Shown piece by piece: positions 1 through 11,230 of a stretch of 64,000 bases of DNA. Origin of the DNA: Dugong dugon (lineage: Eukaryota > Chordata > Mammalia > Sirenia > Dugongidae). Each line of letters begins with the position of its first letter. The stretch's first letter is position 1. Under the pieces are notes generated by a model. The model had not been told where the DNA came from and did no database searches. It was given only the letters and a program-made list of their open reading frames with translations. Where the stretch lies: contig CM057475.1 in assembly GCA_030035585.1 (NCBI GenBank), positions 3,605,501 to 3,669,500 of the forward strand. The letters run 5' to 3'. Both the position numbers and the translations under genes were made by a program.

Positions 1-2013
1 AGCACAATGTTATATAGGAGTGGCCATGAAGGGCATCCTTGTCTTGTTCCTATTTTCACTTGCTATGTTTTCAGCTTCTCTCCATTAAGAATGATGTTGG
101 CCATTGGTTTTGCATAGACGCCCTTTATTATGTTGAGAAATTTTCCTTGTATACCTATTTTATTGAGAGTTTTTATCAGGAATGGGTGGTGGACTTTGTA
201 AAATGCCTTTTCTGCGTCAGTTGAGATGATCATGTGATTTTTTTCTTTCCTTTTATGTATGTGGTGGATTACGTTGATTGATTTTCTAATGTAGAACCAT
301 CCTTGTATACCTGGTATGAATCCTACTTCATCGTGGCATATTATTTTTTTGATATGGTGCTGTATTCTATTGGCTAGAATTTTGTTCAGAATTTTTGCAT
401 CTATATTCATGAGAGATATTGGTCTGTAATTTTCTTTTTTTGTGACATCTTTGCCTGGTTTTGGTATCAGCGTTATGCTGGCTTCATTGAATGAATTTGG
501 AAGTGTTGCTTCCTCTTCTGTGATCTGAAATAGCCTTAGTACTGGTACATGCTCTTCTGTAAATGTTTTGTAGAGTTCTCCAGTGAAGCCATCTGAGCCA
601 GGGCTTTTTTTGCTTGGTAGTTTTTTTTATTAAGTTTTCAATCTCTTCTCTTTTAACGGCTCTGTTCAGATTTTCAACATCAGTTAGCTGTAGTTTGGGT
701 AGGTAGTGTGTTTCTAGAGAATTTATCCATTTCCTCTAGGTTTTAAAATTTGTTGGAGTATAGTGTTTCATAATATTCTGTTATAATCCTTTTTATTTCA
801 GTTGGGTCTGTTGTAATATCCACCATTTTATTTCTTATTTGGGTTATTTGTGTCCTCCCCTGTTTTTCTTTTTTCAGTCTGGTCATTGGTTTGTCGATTT
901 TGTTGATTCTTTCAAAGAACCAACTTTTGGTTTTGTTGATTCTTTCTATTGTTTTTCTGTTCTCTATTTCATTTATTTCTGCTCTGATCTTTACTATTTC
1001 CTTTTTCAGGCGGTTGTGGGCTTTTCTTTTTCATTGTTCTCTTTCTATTTGAGTTCTGCAGTTAATGTTTTGATTTTGTCACTTTCTTCTTTTTTGATAT
1101 GTGTATCTATTGCTGTAAACTGTCCTCTGAGGACTGCCTTTGCTGTGTCCCTAAGGTTTTTGTATGATGTGTTTTCATTCTTGTTTGATTCTCAGAATTT
1201 TTTGATTCCATCTCTGATTTCTTCTATTACCCAGTGATGTGTAAGTAGGGTATTATTCAGTTTCCATGTAATTGTTTGTTTTTTCCTTGCTCTTTCTATT
1301 GTTAATTTCTACCTTGATGGCATTGTGGTCAGAGATGATACTTTGAATTATCTCAGAGTTTTGGATCTTTTTGATGATTGCTCTGTGGCCTAAGATGTGG
1401 TCTATTCTGGAGAACGTTCCATGTGCATTGGAAAAGAATGTGTACTTTCAGCGGTTGGATGGAGTGTTCTGTATATGTCTAGGAGGTCAAGTTGGGTGTT
1501 TGTGCCCTTTATGTCTTCTGTATCTTTACTTAGTTGCATCTTAATTGTTCTGTCCTTTACTGAGAGTGGTGTGTTGAAGTCTCCTACTTTTATTGTGGAA
1601 CTGTCAATTTCTCTTTTCAGTGTTGTTAGAGTTTGTTCCATGTATTTCGGAACCCTGTCATTGGGTGCGTAGATGTTTATTATGGTTATGTCTTCATGAT
1701 GGATCGTCCTCTTAATCATTATATAGTGTCCTTCTTTGTCTTTTATGGTAGATTTAGTTTTAAAGTCTATTTTATCTGAGATTAGAATTGCCACTCCTGC
1801 TCTTTTTTGGTAGTTGTTAGCTTGATATATTTTTTTCCAACCTTTTACTTTTAATAAATTCACATCTTTGTTTCTAAGGTGTGTCTTTTGTAGACAGCAT
1901 ATTGATGGATCCTGTTTTCTTATACATTGTGTCACACTCCGTCTCTTTGTGGGTGCATTGAGTCCATTTACATTCAGTGTAATTATTGATAGATGCGAGT
2001 TTGTTTCTGTCAT
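1..2013 (-). pseudogene. L1-C ORF2, left copy (endonuclease and part of reverse transcriptase)
   Basis: The decayed ORF2 starts at 2013 and leaves the window within the reverse transcriptase. The first 203 residues (1402-2013) are an open apurinic-type endonuclease domain with NVNGLNAPTKRR near the start, NIYAPND and VGDFNTPLS. The usual catalytic glutamate in the CLQETHL motif is a lysine here (CLQKTHLRNKD). The frame then breaks. A second open stretch at 63-410 carries reverse-transcriptase sequence with STDAEKAF, the first catalytic aspartate block. The same breaks occur in the right copy. Confidence 0.93.
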
Positions 2014-2508
2014 TTTGTAGTGCTTTTTTTTGTGGTGATGAAGTTTTCTTTGTTTTTCCTACTCTCTTGTGCCAAGTTACTTTTTTTGTGGATTTTTTAA
2101 AAAATTTATTTTGTTTTTGTAGGTTTTGTTTTTGCTGAGACTTTATGTTTTTCCTTTTTTTTTAATTTGTATGTTTGTTAACTTTCTTTGTGGTTATCAT
2201 GAATTTTACCCTTATCTTTCTAAGTTTGAAGCAGTCTACCATTACTTGGTATCGCCTTGCCTTCCTCTCCATTAGAAGTTTCTATACCTATGCCGTTTAT
2301 TCCCTCTTTTATTGTTTTGACGTTGTTGTCATTTACTGATTAACTGCTCTAATTCCCTGTTGTATATCCTTTGGTTTTGGATAGTCCTCGAGAGTTCATT
2401 TCCTAGACTGGTATCTGACTGGTATGATCTTGCATCTTAGATTCTGCCTGTGAGCTGAAGTTGGTTGTTCTAAGATCGAAGAGCTCACTTTAATAATTCT
2501 TGTAAGTT

Positions 2509-3522
2509 TTATTTGACTTTTACATATTCCCTTAATTTCTGTTTATCTGGAAATGACCTAATTTCACCATCAAATTTGAATGAGAATTTTGCAGGATATA
2601 TTATTCTTGGCTGGCATTTTCTTTCAATGTTTTATATAAGTCATCCCATTGTCTTCTTGCCTGCATGGTTTCTGCTGAATAATCTGTGCTTTGTCTTATT
2701 GTTTCTCCTGTGTATGTGACTTCTTGTTTTTCACGAGCTTCTCTCAGGATTCTATGTTCGTCTTTGGTTTTGGCGAGTGTGATTATAATATGCCTTGGTG
2801 ATTTTCTTTAGGGGTCTCTCCTATATGGCTTCGTTGAGCTTCTTTGATGGCCAGATTTTCATCTTTCATGATATTGGGGAAGTTTTTTGTCAGCAGTTCT
2901 TCAATCATCCTCTCTGTGTTTTCTGTTTTCTCCCCTTGTTATGGTATTCCAATCACTTGCAGATTTTTGCTTTTGATTGTATCCCACATAACTCTCAGGG
3001 TCTCTTCATTTTTCTTTGTTCTTTTTTCTGATTTTTCCTCAAACAGAGTTGTATCCAAGTGTTTGTCTTCAATTCCACTGATCCTGTCTTCCACCGTTTC
3101 AAATCTACATCTCAACCCTTCTATGACACTGTCCATTTCTGAAATCTTGTTGCTTATGTTTTGGATTTCTAATTGTTGTCTTTGTTTAATTTCTAATTGT
3201 GATTTTGGCATTTTATTCCTGCATTATTTTCCTGAATTCTTCCAATTTTTGTCTGTATTTTCCATGAATTTTTCTATTTTTTCCTCATGTTTATCACCTT
3301 TTTGTCTCAGCTCTTGCAGTATTCTGAGTATTAAAGATTTGAATTCCCTATCAGGTAGTACTAGTTCATTTTCTTCCACTGGAGAGTCATCTGATGTTTT
3401 ATTTTGGACACCTATTGGAACCATCCTTTCCTGTTTTTGTAAATGTTTTGATATTGTTTGCTGTTTTCAGACATTCAGTAGTTATTTTTCTTGTTTACTA
3501 ATTGTAGATTTGTTTGTTTCAT
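2509..3522 (-). pseudogene. L1-C ORF1, left copy
   Basis: The remnant of the L1 ORF1 RNA-binding chaperone. Open pieces at 3224-3424 and 2939-3211 show the acidic, lysine-rich coiled-coil region followed by the start of the RRM-like core (EEKSEKRTKKNEETLRVMWD). The C-terminal part, which includes the conserved end before a PDKQK-like segment, lies at 2509-2930 in other frames. The start at 3522 is the ATG of a MKQTN reading. It is identical to the right copy at 16930-17943. Confidence 0.88.
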
Positions 3523-5362
3523 CCCTTTTTAAAAAAAATTGACTATGTCTGAGCAGGTGGATTTTGTTGTTTGCTCGTCTGTGGGCACAATAATTTTCAC
3601 CTCCTTCTCCAATTGGCAGGTTCAGAAACTCAGATATGGTACGGAAGGGCAGGTCTAGCTGAAGAGGAGTTACCGGTACTGGTTGTTTCTGGCACTTACT
3701 ACAGCCACCAGAGCAGGTCGGTAACCAGCGCAGGGCAGGTTCCAGTAGGCCTTGCCTGTGCTGCTTTGTGGTGTGATGTCAAGTGCAAGGTGCAGGTAGG
3801 CAGGATGTAGCAGGGAGATTGTTATGTGTGGAGCTAAAATGGATATGGGAGAGAGGAGAGAGGAACAGGAGCCAAAAACATACACACAAACAAACAAAAA
3901 ATGCTAGAGGAGCTTGCTGTTGGAGTGGAGAGATGAGAGACTATGAAATGGAGAAAAACAGAAAGGGGAAGAGGAAGACAAGTAAAGAAAAGAATGAATA
4001 AATAAAAATCGGAAAGATTAAAGAACAGCAAAGTTCCCAGGGATCCCACCGGTGCAGCTGTGAGGTCTGGGAAGTCGCTCTACGTGTTGCAGTACAGCCT
4101 GGGTAGAAGGTGTAGAGGTATACAATGCCAGGTATTCAGGGAATAGAAAGAGAAGGAAAATATAGAGAGAAAAGGAACTGGGCAATGAAGAAGGACAAAA
4201 AGGGAAAAAGAGGGAAAAGAAAACAAAACAAATAAATTTAAAAAAAAAAAAAAGAAAGGACCCCCAAAACCAGAAAAAAAAAAAACAAAAAACAAAAAAG
4301 AAATGCCCTCAGGGATCTCTCTGCAGGTCTGTGCAAGCCGAGTTGGAAGTCTCCTTGCCACACAGCACCGCCTGGCCAGAAAGGGCTCCCTGCTCAAGAA
4401 TAGGAAAAGAAAACAAATGAACAATTCAAAACAATCAAATGAACAAAAGCCCTGGGATCCCACCAGCATGGTAGCCAAGACTGGGCAGCAGCTCCACGCT
4501 CAAATGGAGCTCCACAACCCCTCAGGAAGAAGCAAATATGGCGCATGGAGCCAGGTATTTGAGTGAAAGGAGGGGGAGGTTGCGAGAGGTAAGGAAGAAA
4601 TCAAAAGAAGCATAAAAATAAGCAACACTAGCAGCCAACAAATGGCACTCAGAGAGCCAGCTAGTGCAGGCTGGTGTTTCTCGGATAAGAGACTGTCCAT
4701 GGTAAGCAGAGGGGGACGAGTGTGGCTGAAGAAGTGTAGGGAGTGGGAAAGTGTATATCACAAATTACACGAGCTCTGCAGCCCCTCAGGAAGAAGCAAC
4801 GATGGCGCACGGAGCCAGGTATTTGAGCGAAAGGAGGGGGAGGTGGTGAGAGGTAAGGAAGAAATCGAAAGAAGCAGAAAAAAGCGACACCAGCAACCAA
4901 CAAATGGCACTCAGAGAGTCGGCCCGTTTGGGTGGGTGGAATCCAAGCAGCCGGTGTTTCCCTGTCAAGAGATTGTGGCCACGGGAAGCAGAGGAGGCTG
5001 AATTGGGGTGAAGAAGGGTGGGGGATGGGAAAGCGTATGTCACAAATTACTGGTTGTTTTTATCCCGCTGGACGCCCTGTGAGGCTGCTTTCTCTTACCC
5101 CCTGTTTTCTGGTCTCCGTTAGGAGTCCAAGATGGCGGATCCGTGCTGCATTAGCTGGTAGGGGACCTCTGCATGAATCACTCCTTGCTGTCCATTCTCT
5201 GTCAGTTTTCTTACTCCATTTGGTGCTTGGCTGAGTTCTTTACCTCTTCATTTGATGTTTTAGTGTTTCAGGATTGTTGTATTCTCTGTTTGGCTTAGTT
5301 TTTTGGATCTTTGCTGTGGAGTGATGGCGTGGTGCTTCTGCCTAGAGCACCATTTCGCCCTG
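3523..5362 (-). promoter_or_regulatory. L1-C 5' UTR with tandem monomers, left copy
   Basis: A GC-richer 1.8 kb leader lies between the element 5' end and ORF1. Two imperfect tandem units can be seen, anchored by CCCCTCAGGAAGAAGC at about 4516 and about 4782, giving a period of about 266 bp. Each unit also contains GCCAGGTATTTGAG and AAATGGCACTCAGAGAG. L1 leaders act as internal promoters, and tandem promoter monomers are known from mouse L1. Promoter function here is inferred from position only. Confidence 0.75.
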
Positions 5363-5897
5363 ATCTAGTTCTGTCGTTTTGATGTCTTTTTTTGTGTGTG
5401 TTGTTCACAGTTTCTTTGTTCCACCTAATCTTCTGTGCTGAGTCGTTTTTCTTTATGTACTTTCTTTTCATCTTTTTCATTGTTGTTGATTTTGTGTTTG
5501 CGGAGTCTTTATATTTTTCTAGTTTTTTATTTTGACTTGTAGGATTGTTAGTTTCCTTTGTGGTTACCTTAATATATACCCCTATTTTTCTAAGTTTATA
5601 CCAGTCTTTTATTTTTTATATCTCCTTGACTTCCTCTCCATATGAAAAATCTATGTCTACATTTTTTAAGTCCCTCTTTTCATTTTAGTGTTGTCATCTT
5701 TTACGTATTGACATCTGTTTCCATACTTTCAGTGTTTTAGCTTTGATTTACTTTTGTGACTTCCCTATCAGGGTTGATATCTGGTTACTTTGTTCTGTGT
5801 TCTAGTCTTGGGTTGTTATCTGTTTTTACTGATTTTCTAACTGGAGAACTCTCTAGTATTTCTTGTAACTTGGGATTGTGTTTGCAAATTTCCTAAA

Positions 5898-6770
5898 CTA
5901 CTGTTTATCTGGAAATGCCCTAATTTCGCCATCATATCTGAGAGAGAGTTTTGCTGGATATATAATTGTTGGCTGGCAGTTTTTTTCCTTCAAGGCTTTA
6001 TATATGTCATCCCATTGCCTTCTTGCCTGCATGCTTTCTGCTGGGTAGTCGGAGCATATTCTTATTGACTCTCCTTTGTAGATGACTTTTCGTTTATCCC
6101 TAGGTGCTCTTAAAATTCTCTCTTTATCTTTGGTTTTGGCAAGTCTTATTATAATATGTCTTGGTGATTTTCTTTCGAGCTCTACCTTATGTGGGGTTCG
6201 ATGAGCATCTTGGATAGATATCTTCTCATCTTTCACGATATCAGAAAAGTTTTCTGCCAACAAATCTTCAGCAATTCTCACTGTATTTTCTTTTACCTCC
6301 CCACCCCCCGTTCTGGTACTCCAATCACTCGTAGGTATTCTTCTTGATAGACTCCCACAATGTTCTTAGGGTTTCTTCATTTTTTTTAATCCTTTTATCT
6401 GATTTTTCCTCAAATGAGTTGGTGTCAAGTGCTTTGTCTTCAATCTCACTAATTCTGACTTCTACTGCCTCAATTGTGCTCTTATGACTTTCTATTGAGT
6501 TGTCTAATTCTGAAATTTTATTGATGATCTTCTGGATTTCTGATTGCTGTCTCTCTATGGGATTCTTGAAGCCTGTTAAATTTGGCATTATGCTCTTTTC
6601 TAATCTTTTTATTTCCTCTATTATGTGTTCTGCACTTTGCTTAATTTCCCACCTAATTTCTTGAAGAGTTCTGTATATTAATCTTTTGTATTCTGCCTCC
6701 AGTAATTCCAAGAAATTCTCAACCTCTGGAAAACGTCTAGATTATTTGGGAGCTTGCTGAAGCCATCATG
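5898..6770 (-). pseudogene. L1-B ORF1, left copy
   Basis: ORF1 protein remnant in two open halves. Positions 6325-6711 encode a coiled coil with repeated KIINKISELDNSIES-type heptads and FEEKSDKRIKKNEETLR. Positions 5898-6281 encode the RRM core and C-terminal domain (RKSPRHIIIRLAKTKDKERIL, then YPAKLSLRYDGEIRAFPDKQ). A frameshift separates the halves, and stops interrupt the N-terminus near 6720-6770. The sequence is identical to the right copy at 13682-14554. Confidence 0.92.
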
Positions 6771-8163
6771 GATTGCCTCTTTATGTGATTTGATATTGAC
6801 CGTTGCCTCGAAGCAGTCAATAAGTTATTATATTTACTTAAGTTTGCTTACTGTATCCTAGCTTCTTGTTTTCTTTGGATATGCCCAATTAGGCTGCTCG
6901 TATGAGCTAGTTTGATTACTGGCACCTTTGAATCACTAATGTCCTGTCACCAGGTGGTTAGATCTGTTACTAAGTATGTGAGCTCAGGAGTCATCCCTTG
7001 CCTCCTGTATAGATTCACCTTAGGTGCCCAGGTATATAGCCACTGAGTGTGTGGTTTAGGCTCTCTCTTACAGTTCTAGACAGCCATGGGTGATTGGTGT
7101 AGGCACAGGCACCTCGCTGCAGCAGGGGGACACTTTCTGAGCAAGGTATGGTTGATGGCCACTCCCGAGTGTCCAGGAGGAAGGTGTGCCCCTGTTCCCT
7201 AGAGTGGGTAGGTGGGTAGCTTTTGCAGCCAGACTATGAGCAGCTAATTCTGTTGGCTGTAAGGACTGTGGGGCAACTCTTATTCATGGGCCCCTATCAC
7301 AGGTTGCTAGGTGACGTGGGTGGAGCCACCAGTCCTCAGGCCTCTGATGAGGATAGGTGAAGACCCTGCTTAATGAGCAGAGTGGTGTCAAATGTCAAGA
7401 ACTTGCCACTTCATAGCTGAAACAATTGAAGTTAGAGTGCTGGTATTTACCCTGTTGTACTGTAGTAATGAGTGCCTATGCTGTTGAAATGGGCCCAAAG
7501 AAGTCTATGCCGGTGGAAAGGCACTCAAAGTCTGTGGATCCCTTATGCCTGTGCCTAGGCAAAGGAGCTGTGCCTACCCTGGGTTCCTGGCTTAGGGGAG
7601 TCAGCAGTTTATTTTTTCCCATTTGTTAATTTGTTCACTCTCCAAGGCAAGAAGATGGCTCCAGGTGTATGACGGGTCCTACTTCCGGCCCAGGGGACTT
7701 GGCATTTCCTGAAGTTGGTCCTCAACCCAATGCAGAGCAGGGAGCAGGGAAGAAAATGGGGGAGAGGTTTTTCCCTAAGGGGGGTGTTTTTGATCCATGC
7801 GGTAAGCCTTACGCAAGTACTTATCTTTTGCCGATTAGGGCTGCTTCTCACTTGTTCTGGGTGGCCATGTAGAGTCTCTGGTGCTGGGTCTCTCAGTGTG
7901 CAGAAGATGAGCCTCCCAAGCACCACCGCTTGACCGCCTCACTGCTCACCCACAAGCTGCTCAGGCCTAAATGGCTCAGGCTCTTGCCAGGTCAGGTCTG
8001 GCAACTCCTTGCTGCTTCTGAACCGTCTCTCCCTCACCCTGCCACTCAGTCCAGTTCCTCAACTCTGCCTCTGATATTCAGGGATCCCAGAATGCCATAT
8101 ATAGTGAATCATTTGTTTTTTTTTCGGGTCTTTGTTGTAAGAGGATCCACCGGAAGTGTCTGA
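6771..8163 (-). promoter_or_regulatory. L1-B 5' UTR, left copy (holds the arm breakpoint)
   Basis: A leader of about 1.4 kb without obvious tandem monomers, unlike L1-A, L1-C and L1-D. Identity to the right-hand L1-B leader changes from essentially complete to roughly 80% at 6972/13480. Open stretches inside it (for example 7426-7926) are on either strand, short and without family resemblance, and I do not regard them as genes. Its transcription would run leftwards, away from the right-hand L1-B leader. Confidence 0.8.
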
Positions 8164-8370
8164 CTACTCCACCAACTTGGACCTGCCTCCCATTCTTTGA
8201 TTTTTAACCTCTTTAGGTCTTTGTGTCTAAGGTATTTCTCTAGTAGGCAACATATTGATGGGCTATTATTATTTTTTAATCCATTCTGCCACTTTCTGTG
8301 TCTTGACTTATGCATTTAACCCATTTACACTCAGTGTGTTTGTCAAAAGATATGAATTTTCTGCTGTCAT
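8164..8370 (-). pseudogene. L1-A ORF2, N-terminal stub
   Basis: The ATG at 8368-8370 begins an endonuclease-domain start (MTAENSYLL-like). The downstream open stretch contains SICCLLEKYLRHKD, which corresponds to the CLQETHLRxKD block with the catalytic glutamate position altered. The frame runs into L1-B sequence at 8163. It is the beginning of the ORF2 that resumes at 28213. Confidence 0.8.
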
Positions 8371-8877
8371 TTTGTTATACCTTTTTTGTAGTATTGACAG
8401 TTTCTTTGTTCCACTTAATTTTCTGTGCTGAGTTCTTTTTCTTCATGGATTGCCGTTTCATTTCCTTTGTTTTTGTCAATTCTGGTGTTTACTAAGTCTT
8501 TTTGATTTTCTTTTTTTATTTTTATTGGTAGGTTTGTTTTATTTTTTTTTTTGTGGCTATGGTGAGATTTACCTTTATCATCCTATGTCTAAAACAGTTT
8601 TTGATTTTTAGATATGGGCTTGATTTCCTCTCCATATGGAAATTCTGTAACTATAGCATTTATTCCCCCTTTTTGTTTTGAAGTTATCATTGACTTCAGA
8701 TTGACATCTCTGGTTCCTGTTTTTTTGATTTATAGCTTTATTTTACTTTTGAGATTCCTCTATCTGGGTTGGCATCTTGGTGATGTCATTGTGTGACTTG
8801 CTCTCAAGTTGTTGTCTGCTGTCATTGTTTCTCTATCTGAAGGACTCCCTTTAATACTTCTTGTAAGGATGGTCTGG

Positions 8878-9800
8878 TTTTTATCAATTCCTTTAATTTC
8901 TGTTTATCTGGGAATGTCCTGATTTTGCCATTGTATTTGAGAGACAGTTTGGTTGGGTATATATTCTTGGTTGGTGATCTTTTCTTTCAGGGTTTTATAT
9001 ATGTCATTACTTTGCCTTCTTGCCTGCAATTTCTGCTGAGAAAATCAGAGCTTAATATTATTGGAGTCCCTTTGTAGGTGATATTCCATTTTTTCCTAGC
9101 TGCTCTCAGAATTCTTTCTTTATCTTTGGACTTGGAAACTTTGATTATGATACATCTTAGTGGCTTTCTTTTGGGGTCTATGGGGTTCATTGAGCTTCTT
9201 GGATGGAAATCTTGTTTTTCATGATATTGGGGTTGTTTTCTTCCAGCAAATCTTCAAAAATTCTCTCTGTGTACTTTCTTTTTGTCTCTTCCTGTTCTGG
9301 GACTGCCATCATGCATAAATTATTCCTATTCATAGTTTCTCACATAACTCTTAAGCTTTATTCATTTTTTTAAATTATTTTTTCTGATTGTTCCTCAACA
9401 AATTGGTATCAAGAGATTGTCCTCCACTTCACTAATTCTTCTATTTTTCAATTCTACATCTATATCCTTCCATTGAGTTACCTATTTCTGTTATTTTATT
9501 GTTAATCTTCTAGATTTGTAGTTGCTGTTTTTGTATGATTTCTAATCGTCTATTTAGTCGGTCCTTTTGTTATTGTATTGTTTTCTCAGTTCTTCTAGGG
9601 TTTTGTCTCCGTTTTCCTTGATCTTTTTGAGGACCCCATATATAATTCTTTTGAATTCCATATCAGGTAGTTCCATTACCATCTCTTCCTCAGGAAGGTT
9701 TTCTCCCCTTTATTTTGGTCATTTGGTTGAGCCATCTTGTTTTTTAATACGATTTAATATTGTCTGTTGTCTCTGATGCATTAAGGTGTTCTTTTATCTA
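8878..9800 (-). pseudogene. L1-A ORF1 remnant
   Basis: Degenerate ORF1. The clearest piece, 8987-9190, encodes PKRKPLRCIIIKVSKSKDKERILRAARKK, which matches the RRM-core block seen in L1-B ORF1. The coiled-coil portion upstream (about 9240-9800) is broken into several frames. Edges are approximate because neither start nor stop is clean. Confidence 0.7.
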
Positions 9801-10079
9801 TTTATAATTTGTCTTGTTTTGTTTTCATTTATCAGTGCTGGCAGGTTGAGCTTGCTTTGGTGATTGCTCATCTGGTGGCAGGGGTGTGTTCACTTCCTGC
9901 CCTCAGTTGGATGAGGCAATGGTAGTCAGGGCGAGCCCTCATCACTGTTCACTGTTCATGTGTAGCAGCTGAGGGATTACTGGGCAGGCAGTATCTGGTA
10001 ATATGGGAATGCTCACAGTCACTCACTAGGTGGGGGACAATGGGCAAGGAGCGAGGTGGGTGTTCGGTGGGTGCTGAGG

Positions 10080-10610
10080 CACTCCGCACCTCAGGAGGAT
10101 GGAGCAGGTGGCTGGGGAGAGGGCAGGCACTCTCTCCAGTGGGGACTGTGAGGGTTGGTCAGCTGCAGGGAGTGCAGGTGGTCTCTCCAGTGATGGAGGG
10201 GTGGGACAGTCATCCAGGGGTCTCCATCAGGAGAGGGGCAGGGTGGGCAACCAGGGGTCATGCAGGTGCTCTTTCTGATGGGGGAGGGGCAGAGTGGGGA
10301 ACAGGGGGATGCAAGGCACTCTTTCCAGTGGGGAAGGGACAAGGCAGTCAGCTTGGGAGCATGCAGGTGCTCTCTCTGGTGGGGGAGGGGCAGAGCCAGT
10401 GGCCGGGAGTAATTCAGGTGCTCTCTCCAGCAATGGAGGTTTGGCACAGGTGGCCAAGGGGAGTGCTAGTGCTCTGTCTGGGGGAGGGGGAGGTGGGTGG
10501 CCAGGGGACACACAGGAACGCTTTTAGGTGAAAGAGTGTGGGGCAGGCACCCAGGAAGGTGCACAGGCACTATCTCCAGTAGGGGAGGGGCGGGACATGT
10601 GTCCAGGGAT
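10080..10610. repeat. GC-rich minisatellite inside the L1-A 5' UTR
   Basis: About nine degenerate units of roughly 55-65 bp. Each has a GCAGGTGCTCTCTC-type core followed by a GGTGGGGGAGGGGCAG-type G-rich block. The array sits within the L1-A leader, between ORF1 and the element 5' end, so it is best read as tandem promoter-type monomers of an old subfamily and not as an independent satellite. It produces long but meaningless open frames on both strands, such as 10040-10531. Confidence 0.75.
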
Positions 10611-11230
10611 GGGAAGAGAGAGAGAGAAAAAAAGGAGAAGGGGCTCATCATTGATTCGTGCTCGACACGCACCCTGCTAGTCAGGTACAGTTGCTGGGGA
10701 GTCACTTTGTCTCTTGGTCATGGCTGTGTCCCTGCTCTGTGTATGCTGGGATCCTTGAAGCTCTCATCCTCTTTCCTGTACTCTCTTTCCTTAGCTCCAG
10801 TTCATATCCATTCACCTTGCTTCCTTGCTTCACTCTGAGTATGTCGACACAGTTTCTCTGTCTCCTATAGGGAGTTCCATGGTGTCTTCCTGTGCTCCTC
10901 ACCCAGGATTGCTGCCGGCTTTGTCTCAAAATTGCCCTACTGTACTGGACTCTCCTGCAGGCTACCTCTATTTCATATCTTTGCCTGTTCACTGATGTTG
11001 TTCAGTTTCTTTTTCCAATAAATGTTTGATCTAATTCTATATCTTTTTATTTAATGCTCAGTGTTCCAATGTTGTCATCTGTATCTGTTTCTCTTTGTTT
11101 CTTGAGTCTTTGCTGTAAAGGGACAGTGTGGTGTGTCTGCCATCTTGAGTCTCCATCTACTTTCTCTTTTGAGGATTCCCCATAGTTTCTGGTCATTATT
11201 GAGAACTTTTTTTTCTTTTTTTTTCTGTTT

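Larger units (their letters stand above)
1..5362 (-). mobile_element. L1-C, left copy (LINE-1, 3' part outside window)
   Basis: A minus-strand L1 running from a 5' end near 5362 through a long 5' UTR, ORF1 and the first two thirds of ORF2, where the window begins. It is inserted into L1-B at the very start of L1-B ORF2. It is the arm-copy of the plus-strand element at 15090-23428. ORF1 and ORF2 are both interrupted many times, so the copy cannot mobilise itself. Its 5' end resembles those of L1-D and L1-E, with a shared stretch reading CACAGCAAAGA followed by CCAAAAAACTAAG, which places the three in related subfamilies. Confidence 0.93.
1..6972. repeat. Left arm of a near-identical inverted repeat
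   Basis: This arm is the reverse complement of 13480-20451. Matching landmarks on the two sides always sum to 20452 (for example 63 with 20389, 1402 with 19050, 5898 with 14554), so I see no insertion or deletion across the whole arm. I found only two base differences by eye, at 3469 versus 16983 and at 5042 versus 15410. I did not compare every base. The arm is still matching at base 1, so it continues beyond the window. Its inner edge is at 6972; the first mismatch is at 6973 versus 13479, after which the two sides are still homologous but clearly diverged. Confidence 0.95.
5363..8163 (-). mobile_element. L1-B, left copy, 5' part
   Basis: The minus-strand 5' UTR, ORF1 and inter-ORF region of an older L1. 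It is interrupted after about five codons of ORF2 by L1-C (5362/5363). The 5' end at 8163 carries the GGTGGAGTAGTCAG leader start and abuts L1-A inside its ORF2. The flank there (TCAAAGAATGG on the reverse strand) recurs at 28214-28224, just after the 3' end of the right-hand L1-B, and is read as the target-site duplication. Bases 5363-6972 are arm-identical to 13480-15089. Bases 6973-8163 are diverged from 12266-13479. Confidence 0.9.
8164..11153 (-). mobile_element. L1-A, 5' half (oldest L1 of the nest)
   Basis: A minus-strand L1 leader, ORF1 and the first 69 codons of ORF2, cut at 8163/8164 by L1-B. The ORF2 reading stops at a LKIKEW stretch, and a plus-strand L1 at 28206 resumes with KEWKKYI. 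This is the expected continuation if the right side is an inverted copy of the left. The 5' end lies near 11153, where the flank (AAAGTAGATGG on the reverse strand) resembles AAAGTAGGTG after the L1-A tail at about 33796. Many stops and substitutions indicate greater age than L1-B and L1-C. Confidence 0.82.

Noticed and set aside
10040-10531. 163-residue Gly-rich open frame as a gene
   Set aside because: It overlaps long frames in other registers and on the other strand, and arises from the GC-rich minisatellite of the L1-A leader.
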